From RPQJ01 sp963762315 (GTDB lineage: Bacteria; Pseudomonadota; Gammaproteobacteria; Steroidobacterales; Steroidobacteraceae), in the NCBI GenBank assembly GCA_963762315.1, contig CAVXKO010000006.1, positions 310,001 to 374,000 of the forward strand: a DNA stretch of 64,000 nucleotides, written 5' to 3'. The translations under genes were made by a program, and so were the position numbers. Positions 45,312 through 54,683 of the stretch are shown here, piece after piece. A model generated the notes under the pieces. The model had not been told where the DNA came from and ran no database searches. It was given only the letters and a program-made list of their open reading frames with translations. Numbering within the stretch: position 1 is the first letter of the stretch; each line of letters opens with the position of its first letter.

Positions 45312-47125
45312 CGGCCGCGCAGGAACAGGCGATCGAGATCGTCCATGCCGACGAACGACCAGGTGGGTCGGCCGTGCACGCACTGGTCGGCGCGCATCGT
45401 CGTTTCCATCTCGCGCAGCAGCGCGTTCATCTCCGGAACCGTGAGCCGGCGATTCGCCCGCACCGCCTGGTGGCAGGCCATCGTGCCGAGCGCGCGTTCG
45501 AGCGCCTGGGCAGCGCCGCCCGCACCTTGCTCGCGCAAGTCGGCCAGCATGTCCTTCACGAGCGTGCCTGCATCCACCGAGCGCAGGATCGCGGGCAGCG
45601 AGCGGACGACGATCTGCGTCGGCGCCGTGCGCGTGACTTCGATGCCCAGCTCTTCGAACAGCGCGTGATGCGATTCGGCCTCTTCGGCGTCGGCCGTCGA
45701 GACGTTGACCGCAACCGGCACCAGCATCGGCTGCGCCGCGATGCGGGCGCTGCTCATCGCCGCCTTCAGGCGTTCGTAGGTCGTGCGCTCGTGCGCTGCG
45801 TGCATGTCCACCAGCACCAGCCCGCCCTGCGCCTGCGCGAGGATGTAGACACCGTGCAACTGGGCAATGGCGTAGCCGAGCGGGTGCTCGCCAGCCGGCA
45901 GCGGCGCGGCGGGTTCGTCGGATGGACGCGTTGCGCCGTCGTCCGTCCACGTCCTGCGGCCCGCATCTGCGTGCCAGGCCGAGGCGTGGTTCGCCGGCGC
46001 CGCGTCACGCACCCCCTCACCGAGGGTCTGGTAGAGGTCGAGCGCCGAAGTGCGTGGCCCGCCGGCCTCGCCCGGGCCCGGCATGGCAAAGCGCGCCGCC
46101 GGAATCGCATTGGCTGCCGTCTGCGCCGGCCGCGTCTCGGCCAGTGCGCGCTCCAGCGTGCGGAACAGGAAGTCGTGAATGAGCCCGGGCTCGCGGAAGC
46201 GCACTTCGAGTTTCTGCGGATGCGCGTTCACGTCGACGCGCCGCGGATCCATCTCGAGGTACAGCACGTACGCGGGATGACGGCCGTGGAACAGCACGTC
46301 CCGGTATGCGAGGCGCACGGCGCTCGTCACGAGCCGGTCGCGCAGCGGCCGGCCGTTGAGGAAGAAGTGCTGCTGGTCGGGCTGGCTGCGGGCGTACGTC
46401 GGCATGCAGAACCAGCCGGTGAGGCGCATGCCGGCGCCCTCGTGGTCGAGTTTCAGCGCGTGCCGGATGAACTCCTCGCCGAGCACGGATGCGACGCGGG
46501 CATCGCGGGCCCGCTCGTCGCGAGCCGGCGGGAAGTCCGCGAGCGTGCGCCGCGCCGACTGCAGGCGGAAGCCGACGTCGAAGCGGCTGAGGGCGAGACG
46601 CTCGACGAGCCGCTCGATCTGCGTCAGCTCGGTGCGCTCGGAGCGCAGGAACTTGCGTCGCGCCGGCACGTTGAAAAACAGGTCGCGCACTTCGACGGTG
46701 GTGCCAGGCGGATGGGGATGCGGTGCCGGGCCCGTCACCTCGCCGTCCACGGCTGAGACCATCTGCGCCATGTCGGCCGCGGCGGGCCGGGAAATCATCC
46801 GCATGCGCGACACCGACGCGATGCTCGGCAGCGCCTCGCCACGGAAACCGAGCGTGCGCACCGCTTCGAGGTCGTCGATGTCGCCGATCTTGCTGGTCGC
46901 GTGGCGGGCCAGCGCGAGCACGAGTTCATCGGCGGGAATGCCGGAACCGTCGTCGCGCACGCGGCACAGGCCCGCGCCACCCTCTTCGACCTCGATCTCG
47001 ATGGCGCCCGCCCCGGCGTCGAGGCTGTTCTCCACCAGTTCCTTGATCACGGAGGCCGGGCGCTCGACCACCTCGCCGGCGGCGATCTGGTGCACGAGCT
47101 GCTCGGGCAGGACCCGGATCGACAT
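45308..47125 (-). CDS. mutL: DNA mismatch repair protein MutL
   Basis: MutL is the GHKL ATPase that links MutS to downstream repair. The N-terminal ATPase is complete: IRVLPEQLVHQIAAGEVVER, ASVIKELVENSLDAGAGAIE, VRDDGSGIPADEL, TLGFRGEALPSIASVSRMRM. A Pro/Ala-rich linker leads to the C-terminal dimerisation domain ending GRPTWSFVGMDDLDRLFLRG. No DQHAxxExxxRE endonuclease motif is seen (the region reads VDMHAAHERTTYERLK), as in MutH-dependent gammaproteobacteria. Start 47125 gives the family N-terminus. About 605 residues. Confidence 0.97.
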   Translation of the reverse strand: MSIRVLPEQLVHQIAAGEVVERPASVIKELVENSLDAGAGAIEIEVEEGGAGLCRVRDDGSGIPADELVLALARHATSKIGDIDDLEAVRTLGFRGEALPSIASVSRMRMISRPAAADMAQMVSAVDGEVTGPAPHPHPPGTTVEVRDLFFNVPARRKFLRSERTELTQIERLVERLALSRFDVGFRLQSARRTLADFPPARDERARDARVASVLGEEFIRHALKLDHEGAGMRLTGWFCMPTYARSQPDQQHFFLNGRPLRDRLVTSAVRLAYRDVLFHGRHPAYVLYLEMDPRRVDVNAHPQKLEVRFREPGLIHDFLFRTLERALAETRPAQTAANAIPAARFAMPGPGEAGGPRTSALDLYQTLGEGVRDAAPANHASAWHADAGRRTWTDDGATRPSDEPAAPLPAGEHPLGYAIAQLHGVYILAQAQGGLVLVDMHAAHERTTYERLKAAMSSARIAAQPMLVPVAVNVSTADAEEAESHHALFEELGIEVTRTAPTQIVVRSLPAILRSVDAGTLVKDMLADLREQGAGGAAQALERALGTMACHQAVRANRRLTVPEMNALLREMETTMRADQCVHGRPTWSFVGMDDLDRLFLRGR

Positions 47126-47177
47126 GGAGCGGGAGACCTCGCGTGGGGCCGCGAGGATAGCAGACCCGGCTGCGCGC

Positions 47178-48470
47178 CTAGCGCTCGGCGAGCGTCTGCG
47201 GCTGGGCTGCGCCGCCGTTGCGATTGGCGGCCAGCGCGGCGAGCTTGGTGCCCGGCGGGGGGTTCTCGTACCAGTAGTTGCGCACACCGACGCGGATCGC
47301 ATCCGCGAGGCGCTGCTGGTGATCCGGATCGCGCAGGCGTCGCTCGTCCGTAGGGTTCGAGATGAACGACGTCTCGACCAGCATCGAGGGGATGTCAGGG
47401 GACTTGAGCACGACGAAGCCGGCGTGCTGCACGCGCGGCCGGTGCACCGAGACCACGCCACGCAGCGCCTTCAGCACGCTGTCCGCCGCCTCGACGCTGT
47501 CGCTGACCGATTCCTTCTGCGTCACGTCGAGCAGCACCGATGCGAGCACGTCGTTCTTGTCGTCGAGCGACACGCCGCCCTTGAGGTCCGCCGCGTTCTC
47601 GCTGTCGGCCAGCCACTTGGCGGCTTCGTCGCTCGCGCCGCGCAATGACAGCACGTAGACCGAGGACCCCGTCACGTCGCGATTGCCGACGGAATCCGCG
47701 TGGACGGAGATGAACATGTCCGCGCCGAGTTGCCGCGCCTTGCGCGTGCGGCCGCCGAGGGTGATGAAATAGTCGCCGTCGCGGATGAGCACCGCGCGCA
47801 TGCCGTCCTCCGCATCGATCGCGGCAGCGAGCTTGCGTGCGATCGCGAGCGTCACGTCTTTTTCACGCGTACCGCCGCGGCCGATCGCGCCCGGGTCCTG
47901 CCCGCCGTGTCCGGCATCGACGGCGATCACCAGGTCGCGGCCCTTTGCATTCGATGCCACAGTCTTGACCGGCGGTACCGTCGCGGCAGCGACCTTGCCG
48001 GTGGCAGCGGCGCCCGCGGCGAGCACCTGGTTGCCCGAGGGCACCGCGGCCGGTGCCGGATTCTGTGCCGGCAGTTCGACGACGAGCCGATGACCGGCCG
48101 CACCATCGGGGCTGACGGCAAAGCTCTTGGGAGTCTGGGGCGAGGCGAGATCGAGCACCAACCGCAATCCGTGGCCCGGTTGCGGACCGGATCGCACCGA
48201 CTTGACCGGACCCTGGCCGGTCGGCAGGTCCTTGCGCATCGCGAGATCGGCGTTCTCGAGATCGACGACGATGCGATCGGGATGATCGAGGGCGAAGACT
48301 TCGTGCTTCACGGGACCAGACAGGTCGAGCACGAGCCGGGTGCCTTCCGGACCCGACCAGAGCCGGACGTCCGTGACGCTCACCGGCGCGGCCGCGATCG
48401 CCTGCGTGCCCAGGAACAGGGCCAGCGCGGCGGCAAGCAGGCGCACGAACCGGGCGGCGAGGACCGTCAT
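47178..48470 (-). CDS. N-acetylmuramoyl-L-alanine amidase (AmiC/AmiB type)
   Basis: A periplasmic zinc amidase that cleaves septal peptidoglycan for daughter-cell separation. A signal peptide (LLAAALALFLGTQAIAAA) precedes an AMIN domain (SVTDVRLWSGPEGTRLVLDL) and the Amidase_3 domain, with zinc-site motifs VIAVDAGHGGQDPGAIGRGG, EKDVTLAIARKLAAAID and DMFISVHADSV, and a later MLVETSFISNPTDERRL carrying the Glu. It has no LysM domain. The AT-rich 76 bases upstream probably hold its promoter. 430 residues. Confidence 0.95.
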   Translation of the reverse strand: MTVLAARFVRLLAAALALFLGTQAIAAAPVSVTDVRLWSGPEGTRLVLDLSGPVKHEVFALDHPDRIVVDLENADLAMRKDLPTGQGPVKSVRSGPQPGHGLRLVLDLASPQTPKSFAVSPDGAAGHRLVVELPAQNPAPAAVPSGNQVLAAGAAATGKVAAATVPPVKTVASNAKGRDLVIAVDAGHGGQDPGAIGRGGTREKDVTLAIARKLAAAIDAEDGMRAVLIRDGDYFITLGGRTRKARQLGADMFISVHADSVGNRDVTGSSVYVLSLRGASDEAAKWLADSENAADLKGGVSLDDKNDVLASVLLDVTQKESVSDSVEAADSVLKALRGVVSVHRPRVQHAGFVVLKSPDIPSMLVETSFISNPTDERRLRDPDHQQRLADAIRVGVRNYWYENPPPGTKLAALAANRNGGAAQPQTLAER

Positions 48471-48546
48471 GGCCGCTAATGTACCCTTGCTGCGATCAAT
48501 ATTTCAATAAAATTATGGGGATACGCGAGCTTTATCAGGTTCATCC

Positions 48547-49005
48547 TCAGAGCCGGTCCGCAAGTCCCTGCCCGGCGCGGGACCGAGCCGCCAACTCGCA
48601 CGACCGACCGTCGCCAGCGTAGGCCAGCTTCAATTCGAGGTCGGGCGTGCCAAGCCGACCTTCGGCCCGCTCCGGCCATTCAACGAGCAGCACGGCTCCG
48701 GGGGTGGCGAGGTCGCGCAACCCGAGATCCTCGAGTTCGTCCGGGTGGCGCAACCGGTACAGGTCGCAATGATGAATATCGCGGCCCGCGAGTCGATACG
48801 GCTCGATGAGCGTGTACGTCGGACTGCGCGCCGGACCGGTATGGCCGAGCGCCGCGAGGAACCCGCCGACCAGCGTCGTCTTGCCCGCGCCGAGATCGCC
48901 GGAGAGCGCGATGAGGAAAGGCTGGTCGCGCGGCGCATCACGCAACGCGCCCGCGAGGCGCCCGCCGATGGCGCGCGTCTCGTCGGGCGTCGCGGCCTGG
49001 ATCAC
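48547..49005 (-). CDS. tsaE: tRNA threonylcarbamoyladenosine biosynthesis ATPase TsaE
   Basis: TsaE is the ATPase of the TsaBDE complex that makes t6A37 in ANN-decoding tRNAs. Motifs are LIALSGDLGAGKTTLVGGFL (P-loop), SPTYTLIEPYRLAGRDIHHC-DLYR, and LLVEWPERAEG. I chose the GTG at 49005, which overlaps the nnr stop by four bases; a GTG at 49011 is also in frame. About 152 residues. Confidence 0.95.
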   Translation of the reverse strand: MIQAATPDETRAIGGRLAGALRDAPRDQPFLIALSGDLGAGKTTLVGGFLAALGHTGPARSPTYTLIEPYRLAGRDIHHCDLYRLRHPDELEDLGLRDLATPGAVLLVEWPERAEGRLGTPDLELKLAYAGDGRSCELAARSRAGQGLADRL

Positions 49006-50483
49006 GAGCACGCGGGATTCACGCAGGCGCGCACCCGCTCGAGGACATCCCCGGCCAGCATGCCGCGCTCGCCGTTGCGCGTCGCGAGATCGCCCGCCTG
49101 CGCGTGGACGAACACGCCGGCACGTGCGGCGAGGCCGAGGTCGCCGCACTGCGCGGCAATGCCCGCGATCACGCCCGTGAGCACGTCGCCCATTCCCGCA
49201 ACGGCCATGCCGGGATTCCCTCGGTCGCACAGGGCCGGCGCGTCGTCCTTCGCCTGCACGATCGTTCCTGCGCCCTTCAGCACCGCCGTGCCACCGTAGC
49301 GCCGTTGCAGCGACGCCGCTGCGGCGAGCCGATCCTGCTGAACTTTCGCAGTCGTGACGTCGAGCAGGCGCGCGGCCTCGCCGGGATGCGGCGTCAGCAC
49401 CCAGTCGTCGCGTCGAAGGTTTGAGCCGGCGAGCAGGTTGAGCGCGTCCGCATCCACGATCGTCGGCTTGCCCGCGGCCAGCGCGTGCGCATGCATCTCG
49501 CGCGCCCACGGCGATTGACCGAGCCCCGGCCCGAGCGCCAGCACGGTCGCGCGCTCGAGCGCAGCCGCGAGATCGGCTGGGCCCGCGGCACTCACGCACA
49601 TCAATTCGGGACGGCCCGCGAGCGCGCCGAGGTTCGAGGGGTGGGTCGCCACGGTGACCAGCCCCGCCCCCGCGCGCAACGCCGCTTCGCCGGCGAGTCG
49701 TGCCGCGCCCGGCATGCCCGGCCCTCCGCCGATCACGAGCACGTGCCCGTGCAGCCCCTTGTGCGCCGCGCGCGATCGGCGCGGCAGCGCGGTGGCGACG
49801 ATCGATTGCTCGATCAATCCGGCGGCGCAAGGCACGCCTCGATAGGTCTCCTGCGGCACGCCGAGATCGTCGAACACGAGGTGCCCGGTGAGGTCCTGGC
49901 CGTGCCCGAGGTAGAAGCCGAGCTTGCGGCCGATGAATGTCACGGTGACGTTCGCTCGCACGGCGTCCCCGAGTACCGCGCCGGTATCCGCATCCAGCCC
50001 GGAAGGAATGTCGACCGCCAGCACCGGGCGGCGCGACGCGTTGACCGCGCCGATCACGTCCGCCGCAATACCGGTGACTTCGCGCGCGAGGCCCGTGCCG
50101 AAGATCGCATCGACGATCACGTCCGCGTCGAGTGCATGAGGCGCCCAGGGCTCGCAGCGCCCGCCTGCAGCGGCGAACTCTTCGAACGCCAGCCTTGCAT
50201 CGCCCTGCAGTGCCTTGGGATCGGCGAGCGCGACGACCGATGTGCGCAAGCCCTGCGCCTGCGCGACGCGGGCGATGACATAGCCGTCGCCCCCGTTGTT
50301 GCCGGGACCGCACAGCACGCAGATCGAGCGCGCGGCCGGCCACAGCGCCTTGAGCGCGTTCAACGAAGCGTGCCCGGCACGCGTCATCAGTTCGTAACCG
50401 GGAATCCCGAGCTCGTCGATCGCGCGGCGATCGAGGTCGCGCACTTGCTGGGCTGTGTAGAGGGCCGCGGGCGGTGGCTTCAT
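49002..50483 (-). CDS. nnr: bifunctional NAD(P)H-hydrate epimerase / ADP-dependent dehydratase
   Basis: Nnr repairs hydrated NAD(P)H. The N-terminal YjeF_N epimerase domain (MTRAGHASLNALKALWP, VLCGPGNNGGDGYVIARVAQ, VIVDAIFGTGLAREVTG, LAVDIPSGLDADTGAVLG) is followed by the ribokinase-like dehydratase domain (HVLVIGGGPGMPGAARLAGE, LALGPGLGQS, TPHPGEAARLL, GNPGMAVAGMGDVLTGVIAG). About 493 residues from ATG 50483; an ATG three codons upstream is possible. It is divergent from queG, the usual tsaE-nnr-queG arrangement. Confidence 0.97.
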   Translation of the reverse strand: MKPPPAALYTAQQVRDLDRRAIDELGIPGYELMTRAGHASLNALKALWPAARSICVLCGPGNNGGDGYVIARVAQAQGLRTSVVALADPKALQGDARLAFEEFAAAGGRCEPWAPHALDADVIVDAIFGTGLAREVTGIAADVIGAVNASRRPVLAVDIPSGLDADTGAVLGDAVRANVTVTFIGRKLGFYLGHGQDLTGHLVFDDLGVPQETYRGVPCAAGLIEQSIVATALPRRSRAAHKGLHGHVLVIGGGPGMPGAARLAGEAALRAGAGLVTVATHPSNLGALAGRPELMCVSAAGPADLAAALERATVLALGPGLGQSPWAREMHAHALAAGKPTIVDADALNLLAGSNLRRDDWVLTPHPGEAARLLDVTTAKVQQDRLAAAASLQRRYGGTAVLKGAGTIVQAKDDAPALCDRGNPGMAVAGMGDVLTGVIAGIAAQCGDLGLAARAGVFVHAQAGDLATRNGERGMLAGDVLERVRACVNPACS

Positions 50484-50535
50484 GACGTCCATTATACTGG
50501 TCCGAAGCCTGCGCTCCCGCAGCGGAACGGATTGC

Positions 50536-51582
50536 ATGGACTTCATCGAGCTCGCGGCAACGATCAAGCGCTGGGGACGGGAGCTCGGGTTCCAGAAGAC
50601 CGGTATTGCCGGAATCGACCTGCCTGCGGACGAGCAGCGGCTGCTCGACTGGCTGGCGGCCGGGCGCCACGGCGAGATGGGGTACATGCAGCGCCACGGC
50701 ACACGGCGGTCGCGACCGGCCGAACTCGTTCCGGGCACGTTGCGGGTCATCACCGCGCGAATGGATTACTGGCCCGAGAGCGCCTCGCCGGATTCGGTCC
50801 TCGCGGACGGCACGCTCGGCTACGTGTCGCGGTACGCGCTCGGGCGCGACTATCACAAGGTGCTGCGCTCGCGGCTTGCGCAACTCGCGGCTCGCCTCGC
50901 GGCGGAAGTGGGAGCCGCGGGCTATCGCGCGTTCACCGACAGCGCGCCCATCCTCGAGAAGGCGCTGGCGCGCGACGCCGGCCTCGGCTGGATCGGCAAG
51001 CACACCAACCTGCTCGACCGTCACGACGGCTCGTGGTTCTTCCTCGGCGAGATATTGACCGACCTGCCGCTGCCCGTCGATGCACCGGTGACACCTCACT
51101 GCGGCAGCTGCACGGCCTGCATCGACGTCTGCCCGACGCGCGCCATCGTCGCGCCTTACGAACTCGATGCGCGGCGCTGCATCTCGTATCTCACGATCGA
51201 ACTCGACGGGCCGATCCCCGAGGAGTTCCGCGCGGCGCTCGGCAATCGCATTTACGGCTGCGACGACTGCCAGCTGGTGTGCCCGTGGAATCGCTATGCG
51301 AAACAGTCGGCGGAACCCGATTTTCGCGTCCGGCACGGGCTCGATGCCGCGGCGCTGGTCGACCTTTTCCGGTGGACGGAAGCCCAGTTTCTCGAGCGCA
51401 CGGAAGGCAGCGCCATCCGGCGCATCGGCTACGAGCGGTGGTTGCGCAATATTGCCGTGGCGCTCGGCAATGCGCCGCCCTCCGGGGAAGTCATGACCGC
51501 ACTGGAATCACGGCGCGATCACGGCAGCTCGGCGGTGCGAGAGCACGTGGGGTGGGCGTGGACGAAAGGCGATAGGCGATAG
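50536..51582 (+). CDS. queG: epoxyqueuosine reductase
   Basis: QueG performs the last step of queuosine synthesis, reducing epoxyqueuosine in tRNA with cobalamin and two 4Fe-4S clusters. Cluster ligands are HCGSCTACIDVCPTRAIVAP and YGCDDCQLVCPWNRYAK; other motifs are YVSRYALGRDYHKVLRSRLA, FTDSAPILEKALARDAGLGW-IGKH. About 348 residues from ATG 50536. The last four codons and stop come from the heptamer repeat that follows, so the C-terminal GDRR is repeat-derived. Confidence 0.97.
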   Translation: MDFIELAATIKRWGRELGFQKTGIAGIDLPADEQRLLDWLAAGRHGEMGYMQRHGTRRSRPAELVPGTLRVITARMDYWPESASPDSVLADGTLGYVSRYALGRDYHKVLRSRLAQLAARLAAEVGAAGYRAFTDSAPILEKALARDAGLGWIGKHTNLLDRHDGSWFFLGEILTDLPLPVDAPVTPHCGSCTACIDVCPTRAIVAPYELDARRCISYLTIELDGPIPEEFRAALGNRIYGCDDCQLVCPWNRYAKQSAEPDFRVRHGLDAAALVDLFRWTEAQFLERTEGSAIRRIGYERWLRNIAVALGNAPPSGEVMTALESRRDHGSSAVREHVGWAWTKGDRR

Positions 51583-51664
51583 GCGATAGGCTATTGGCAA
51601 GAGGCGCGGAGCAGAGATCTCCTATCTACAGCCTATAGCCTATAGCCTATAGCCTATAGCCTAT
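51568..51664. repeat. two facing heptamer arrays between queG and panC
   Basis: GGCGATA units repeat three times at 51568-51589, overlapping the queG stop; AGCCTAT repeats five times at 51630-51664, ending beside the panC stop. The arrays are near reverse complements (GATAGGC versus TATAGGC on one strand) and could pair across a 40-base spacer, forming a hairpin that ends both convergent transcripts. Copy number is likely to vary between strains. Confidence 0.85.
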
Positions 51665-51668
51665 AGCC

Positions 51669-52550
51669 TCAGCCTTCTCCTTTGGCCTCGCCCAGCAATG
51701 CTGGGCTCCGGCACTGCAGGTTGTCGATGAGACGCGCGCGGCCGAGCCGGCCCGCCGCGAGGACGACGAGGCTCAAGTCCTGCCCGACGGGACGCGCCAG
51801 CCGATCCGCGGTGCGCACTTCGAAATACTCAGGCCGGATGCCCGCATCCGCGAGCGCCTTGAGGCCTTCGGCCTCGATGCCTGCCACGTCCGCATCGCCC
51901 GCTTCGAGACGGCGGCGCGCACGGTCGAGCGCGCGATAGACCTTCGGCGCGATCGCGCGTTCCTCGGGGCTCAGGTAGCGATTGCGCGAGCTGAGCGCGA
52001 GACCGTCCTCGGCGCGCACCGTCGGCGCACCGACGATCTTCACCGGCACGTTGAGATCCTCGACCACTCGACGGATGACCGTGAGCTGCTGGTAGTCCTT
52101 CTCACCGAAGATCGCCACGTCGGGCTGCACCAGGCACAGCAGTTTCACGACCACCGTGGCCACGCCCTGGAAGTGGCCGGGGCGATACACGCCGCACAGG
52201 ATGTTCGTGAGATCCGGCACGTCGATGACCGTGGCGACGGAATTGCCGCCCGGGTACATCTCCGCGACCGTCGGGGCGAAGAGCGCGTCGACCCCGTGTT
52301 CGGCGAGCAACGCCGCGTCGTCTTCCGGCGTGCGCGGGTACGCGGAAAAATCCTCGGTGGGCCCGAACTGCAGCGGATTGACGAAAATGCTCGAGACGAC
52401 GCGCCTGCCGTGCAGGTGGGCCGCGCCGATGAGGCTGGCGTGCCCGAGGTGCAGGTTGCCCATGGTCGGCACGAACGCGATGCTCTGGCGCGCAAGGCGC
52501 CATTCCGTGACCTGCTCGCGAAGTTCCGCGATGCGCGTGAGCGTCTGCAT
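51669..52550 (-). CDS. panC: pantothenate synthetase
   Basis: PanC ligates pantoate and beta-alanine. Motifs are IAFVPTMGNLHLGHASLIGA (HIGH-like), SSIFVNPLQFGPTEDFSAYP, FGEKDYQQLTVIRRVVEDLN and GLALSSRNRYLSPEERAIAP. 293 residues. It follows panB by 31 bases; together they convert ketoisovalerate to pantothenate with PanE from elsewhere. Confidence 0.97.
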   Translation of the reverse strand: MQTLTRIAELREQVTEWRLARQSIAFVPTMGNLHLGHASLIGAAHLHGRRVVSSIFVNPLQFGPTEDFSAYPRTPEDDAALLAEHGVDALFAPTVAEMYPGGNSVATVIDVPDLTNILCGVYRPGHFQGVATVVVKLLCLVQPDVAIFGEKDYQQLTVIRRVVEDLNVPVKIVGAPTVRAEDGLALSSRNRYLSPEERAIAPKVYRALDRARRRLEAGDADVAGIEAEGLKALADAGIRPEYFEVRTADRLARPVGQDLSLVVLAAGRLGRARLIDNLQCRSPALLGEAKGEG

Positions 52551-52581
52551 CAGGTCCGGGGCCTCGATTCCTGGAGCGGCG

Positions 52582-53410
52582 TCAGAAACAGTGCTCGGGC
52601 GCCGGGTATGCGCGCGACTTGACCGCCTGCACGTAGCTCTCGAGCGCGGCCACCGGGCGATCGTGTCCCGTCATGAAGTTCTGCACGAAGCGCGGCTTGC
52701 GCCCCGGCGTGATGTCGAGGACGTCGTACAGCACGAGGATCTGCCCATCGGTGTCGGGGCCCGCGCCGATGCCGATGACCGGCACGTGCAGCTCCGCGGT
52801 AATTTCCTTGCCGAGCTGCGACGGAATGCATTCGAGCAGCACGACGTCGGCCCCGGCATCCTGCAGCGCGCGCGCATCGCGCCGCATCTGCTCCGCGGCC
52901 AGTTCCTCGCGGCCCTGCACGCGGAAGCCGCCGGTCTTGTGCACGGACTGCGGCCTCAGGCCGAGGTGCGCGCAGACGGCGATGTCGTGGCTTGCGAGGA
53001 ACTCGACGATCTCGACCTGGCCGGCGCCGCCCTCGAGCTTCACCATCTTGGCGCCGCCTTCCTGCATCAGGCGCATGGCGTTCGCGAGCGCCACCTCCCG
53101 CGAGGTGTAGGTCATGAACGGCATGTCGGCCATCAGGAACGGCCGGAACAGGCCCTTGTGCGACCGCCCTGCAGTGATAGATGACGTGATCGAGCGTGAC
53201 GGGGACCGTGGTGTCGTGGCCCTGGATCACCATGCCGAGCGAGTCGCCGACCAGCACGACGTCGGCGCCCGACGCATCGACGAGCGCGGCGTAGCTCGCG
53301 TCGTAACAGGTGAGGCAGGCGATCTTCTCGCCCTGCTCCTTCATCTGGCGCAGGGTCGAAACATTCACCGGCGGGCGCGTCGAATCGCGCAGCTGCAGTT
53401 GGGTGTACAT
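52582..53410 (-). CDS. panB: 3-methyl-2-oxobutanoate hydroxymethyltransferase (one frame break)
   Basis: PanB makes ketopantoate from ketoisovalerate and methylene-THF. The first part holds VSTLRQMKEQGEKIACLTCY, DASYAALVDASGADVVLVGD-SLGMVIQGHDTT; the second, in the next frame, holds MADMPFMTYTSREVALANAM, GAKMVKLEGG, DIAVCAHLGLRPQSVHKTGG and VIGIGAGPDTDGQILVLYD. One extra base near 53162 (in GGGCCTG) joins YHCRAVAQG to LFRPFLMADMP. Corrected length is about 275 residues. Confidence 0.93.
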
Positions 53411-53471
53411 GGGACCGCCTCTCGGAAGTGGGCAAGGATGAACGAGCGGCCTGCAAACATCAACGCTGCGG

Positions 53472-54161
53472 CTAGATCAGGCTCTTCATCGGGTTGAAGT
53501 AGTGCCGGCCCTTGCGGGCCTTGACGATTTCTGCGAGGAGCACCGCGTAGTCCTGATCGCTGCCGACGGGGTCGATGTCGGCCGCATTGACCATGAGGAC
53601 CGGAGCCGCCTCGTATTCCAGGAAGAAACGCGCATAGGCCTCGACGAGGCGCTCGAGGTAGCGCCGCTCGATCATCTGCTCGTACGGGATGCCGCGACGG
53701 GCGATGCGCTCGGTCAGGATGTCGACGGGCGCCTGCAGGTACACCACGAGGTCGGGCACGGGCGCGTCGATCGCGAGCTTCGAATACACCTGCTCGTAGA
53801 GGCCGAGCTCCTCTTCGTCGAGCGTGAGCCGCGCGAACAGCCGGTCCTTGTCGAGCAGGTAGTCGGAGACCCGTACTTTCTCGAACAGGTCGGCCTGCCG
53901 CAGGTCCTGCATCTGGCGCGAGCGCTGGAACAGGAAGTACAGCTGCGTCTGAAACGCCGCGGCGCGCGGGTTCTTGTAGAACCGCTCGAGGAACGGATTC
54001 TCCTCGCCCTGCTCGAGCACGAGCTCGCTGCCGAAGCTCTTCGCGAGGCGGCGCGCGAGGCTCGTCTTGCCGACACCGATCGGACCCTCGACCACCACGA
54101 AGCGGTGCGGCGCCGGAACGATCTCGACATCGTCGTCGTCCCTGCGAGTGGACGTGTTCAT
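53472..54161 (-). CDS. deoxynucleoside kinase family protein
   Basis: A P-loop kinase of the deoxyadenosine/deoxyguanosine kinase family that phosphorylates deoxynucleosides in salvage. Motifs are FVVVEGPIGVGKTSLARRLA, NPFLERFYKNPRAAAFQTQL, VSDYLLDKDRLFARLTLDEE, PDLVVYLQAPVDILTERIAR and RRYLERLVEAYARFFLEYEA. About 229 residues from ATG 54161, overlapping the folK stop by four bases. Such a gene beside folK and panBC is typical of Gammaproteobacteria lacking the E. coli layout. Substrate preference is unknown. Confidence 0.9.
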   Translation of the reverse strand: MNTSTRRDDDDVEIVPAPHRFVVVEGPIGVGKTSLARRLAKSFGSELVLEQGEENPFLERFYKNPRAAAFQTQLYFLFQRSRQMQDLRQADLFEKVRVSDYLLDKDRLFARLTLDEEELGLYEQVYSKLAIDAPVPDLVVYLQAPVDILTERIARRGIPYEQMIERRYLERLVEAYARFFLEYEAAPVLMVNAADIDPVGSDQDYAVLLAEIVKARKGRHYFNPMKSLI

Positions 54162-54661
54162 GCTGCGATCCGCTCCAGCGTTCCGGTGTCGATGCGACGG
54201 AGCAGGGACTTCACCCGGCCGAGGCCTGGCACCACGAGTTCCGGCGCGATGTCCGCAAGCGGCGCCAGCACGAACGCGCGCCCGGCGATACCTGGGTGCG
54301 GCAACTTCAGGTTCTCCTCGTCCATCCGGGCGTCGCCGTGCACGAGCAGGTCGAGATCGATGCGGCGCGGCCCCCATCGCAACTCCGGCACCGCCCGGCC
54401 GAGCCGCGACTCCAGGTGCTTCAGTGCCTTCAGCATCTCGGCAGGATCGAGCAGCGTGAGCAGCCCGGCCGCGGCGTTGACGAAGTCCGGCTGCTCGACG
54501 GGCCCCATGGGCCGCGAGCGGTACGAGGGCGAACGCAGCACCAGCCGCGACTGCGGCAATGTGCTGAGCGCGTCGAAAGCCAGGGCGATCTGCCGCGCAG
54601 GATCGTCGAGGTTGCTGCCAAGCGCGACGTACGCCGGAACCCAGTGCTCGGTGGCGGCCAT
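54158..54661 (-). CDS. folK: 6-hydroxymethyl-dihydropterin pyrophosphokinase
   Basis: FolK (HPPK) transfers pyrophosphate to 6-hydroxymethyl-dihydropterin in folate synthesis. Motifs are AYVALGSNLDDPARQIALAF, RSPSYRSRPMGPVEQPDFVN and LRWGPRRIDLDLLVHGD, then LKLPHPGIAGRAFVLAPLAD. About 167 residues from ATG 54661. It lies 22 bases after pcnB. Confidence 0.96.
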   Translation of the reverse strand: MAATEHWVPAYVALGSNLDDPARQIALAFDALSTLPQSRLVLRSPSYRSRPMGPVEQPDFVNAAAGLLTLLDPAEMLKALKHLESRLGRAVPELRWGPRRIDLDLLVHGDARMDEENLKLPHPGIAGRAFVLAPLADIAPELVVPGLGRVKSLLRRIDTGTLERIAA

Positions 54662-54683
54662 GTTCTCGCCAGCGCGTCCGCCA

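Noticed and set aside
45308..47461. N-terminal extension of MutL upstream of 47125
   Set aside because: The family N-terminus IRVLPEQLVHQIAAGEVVER starts at 47125, and the upstream part overlaps amiC antisense-like sequence with no homology.
51568..51664. CRISPR array
   Set aside because: Units are only seven bases, directly abutting, with no spacers and no cas genes in the window.
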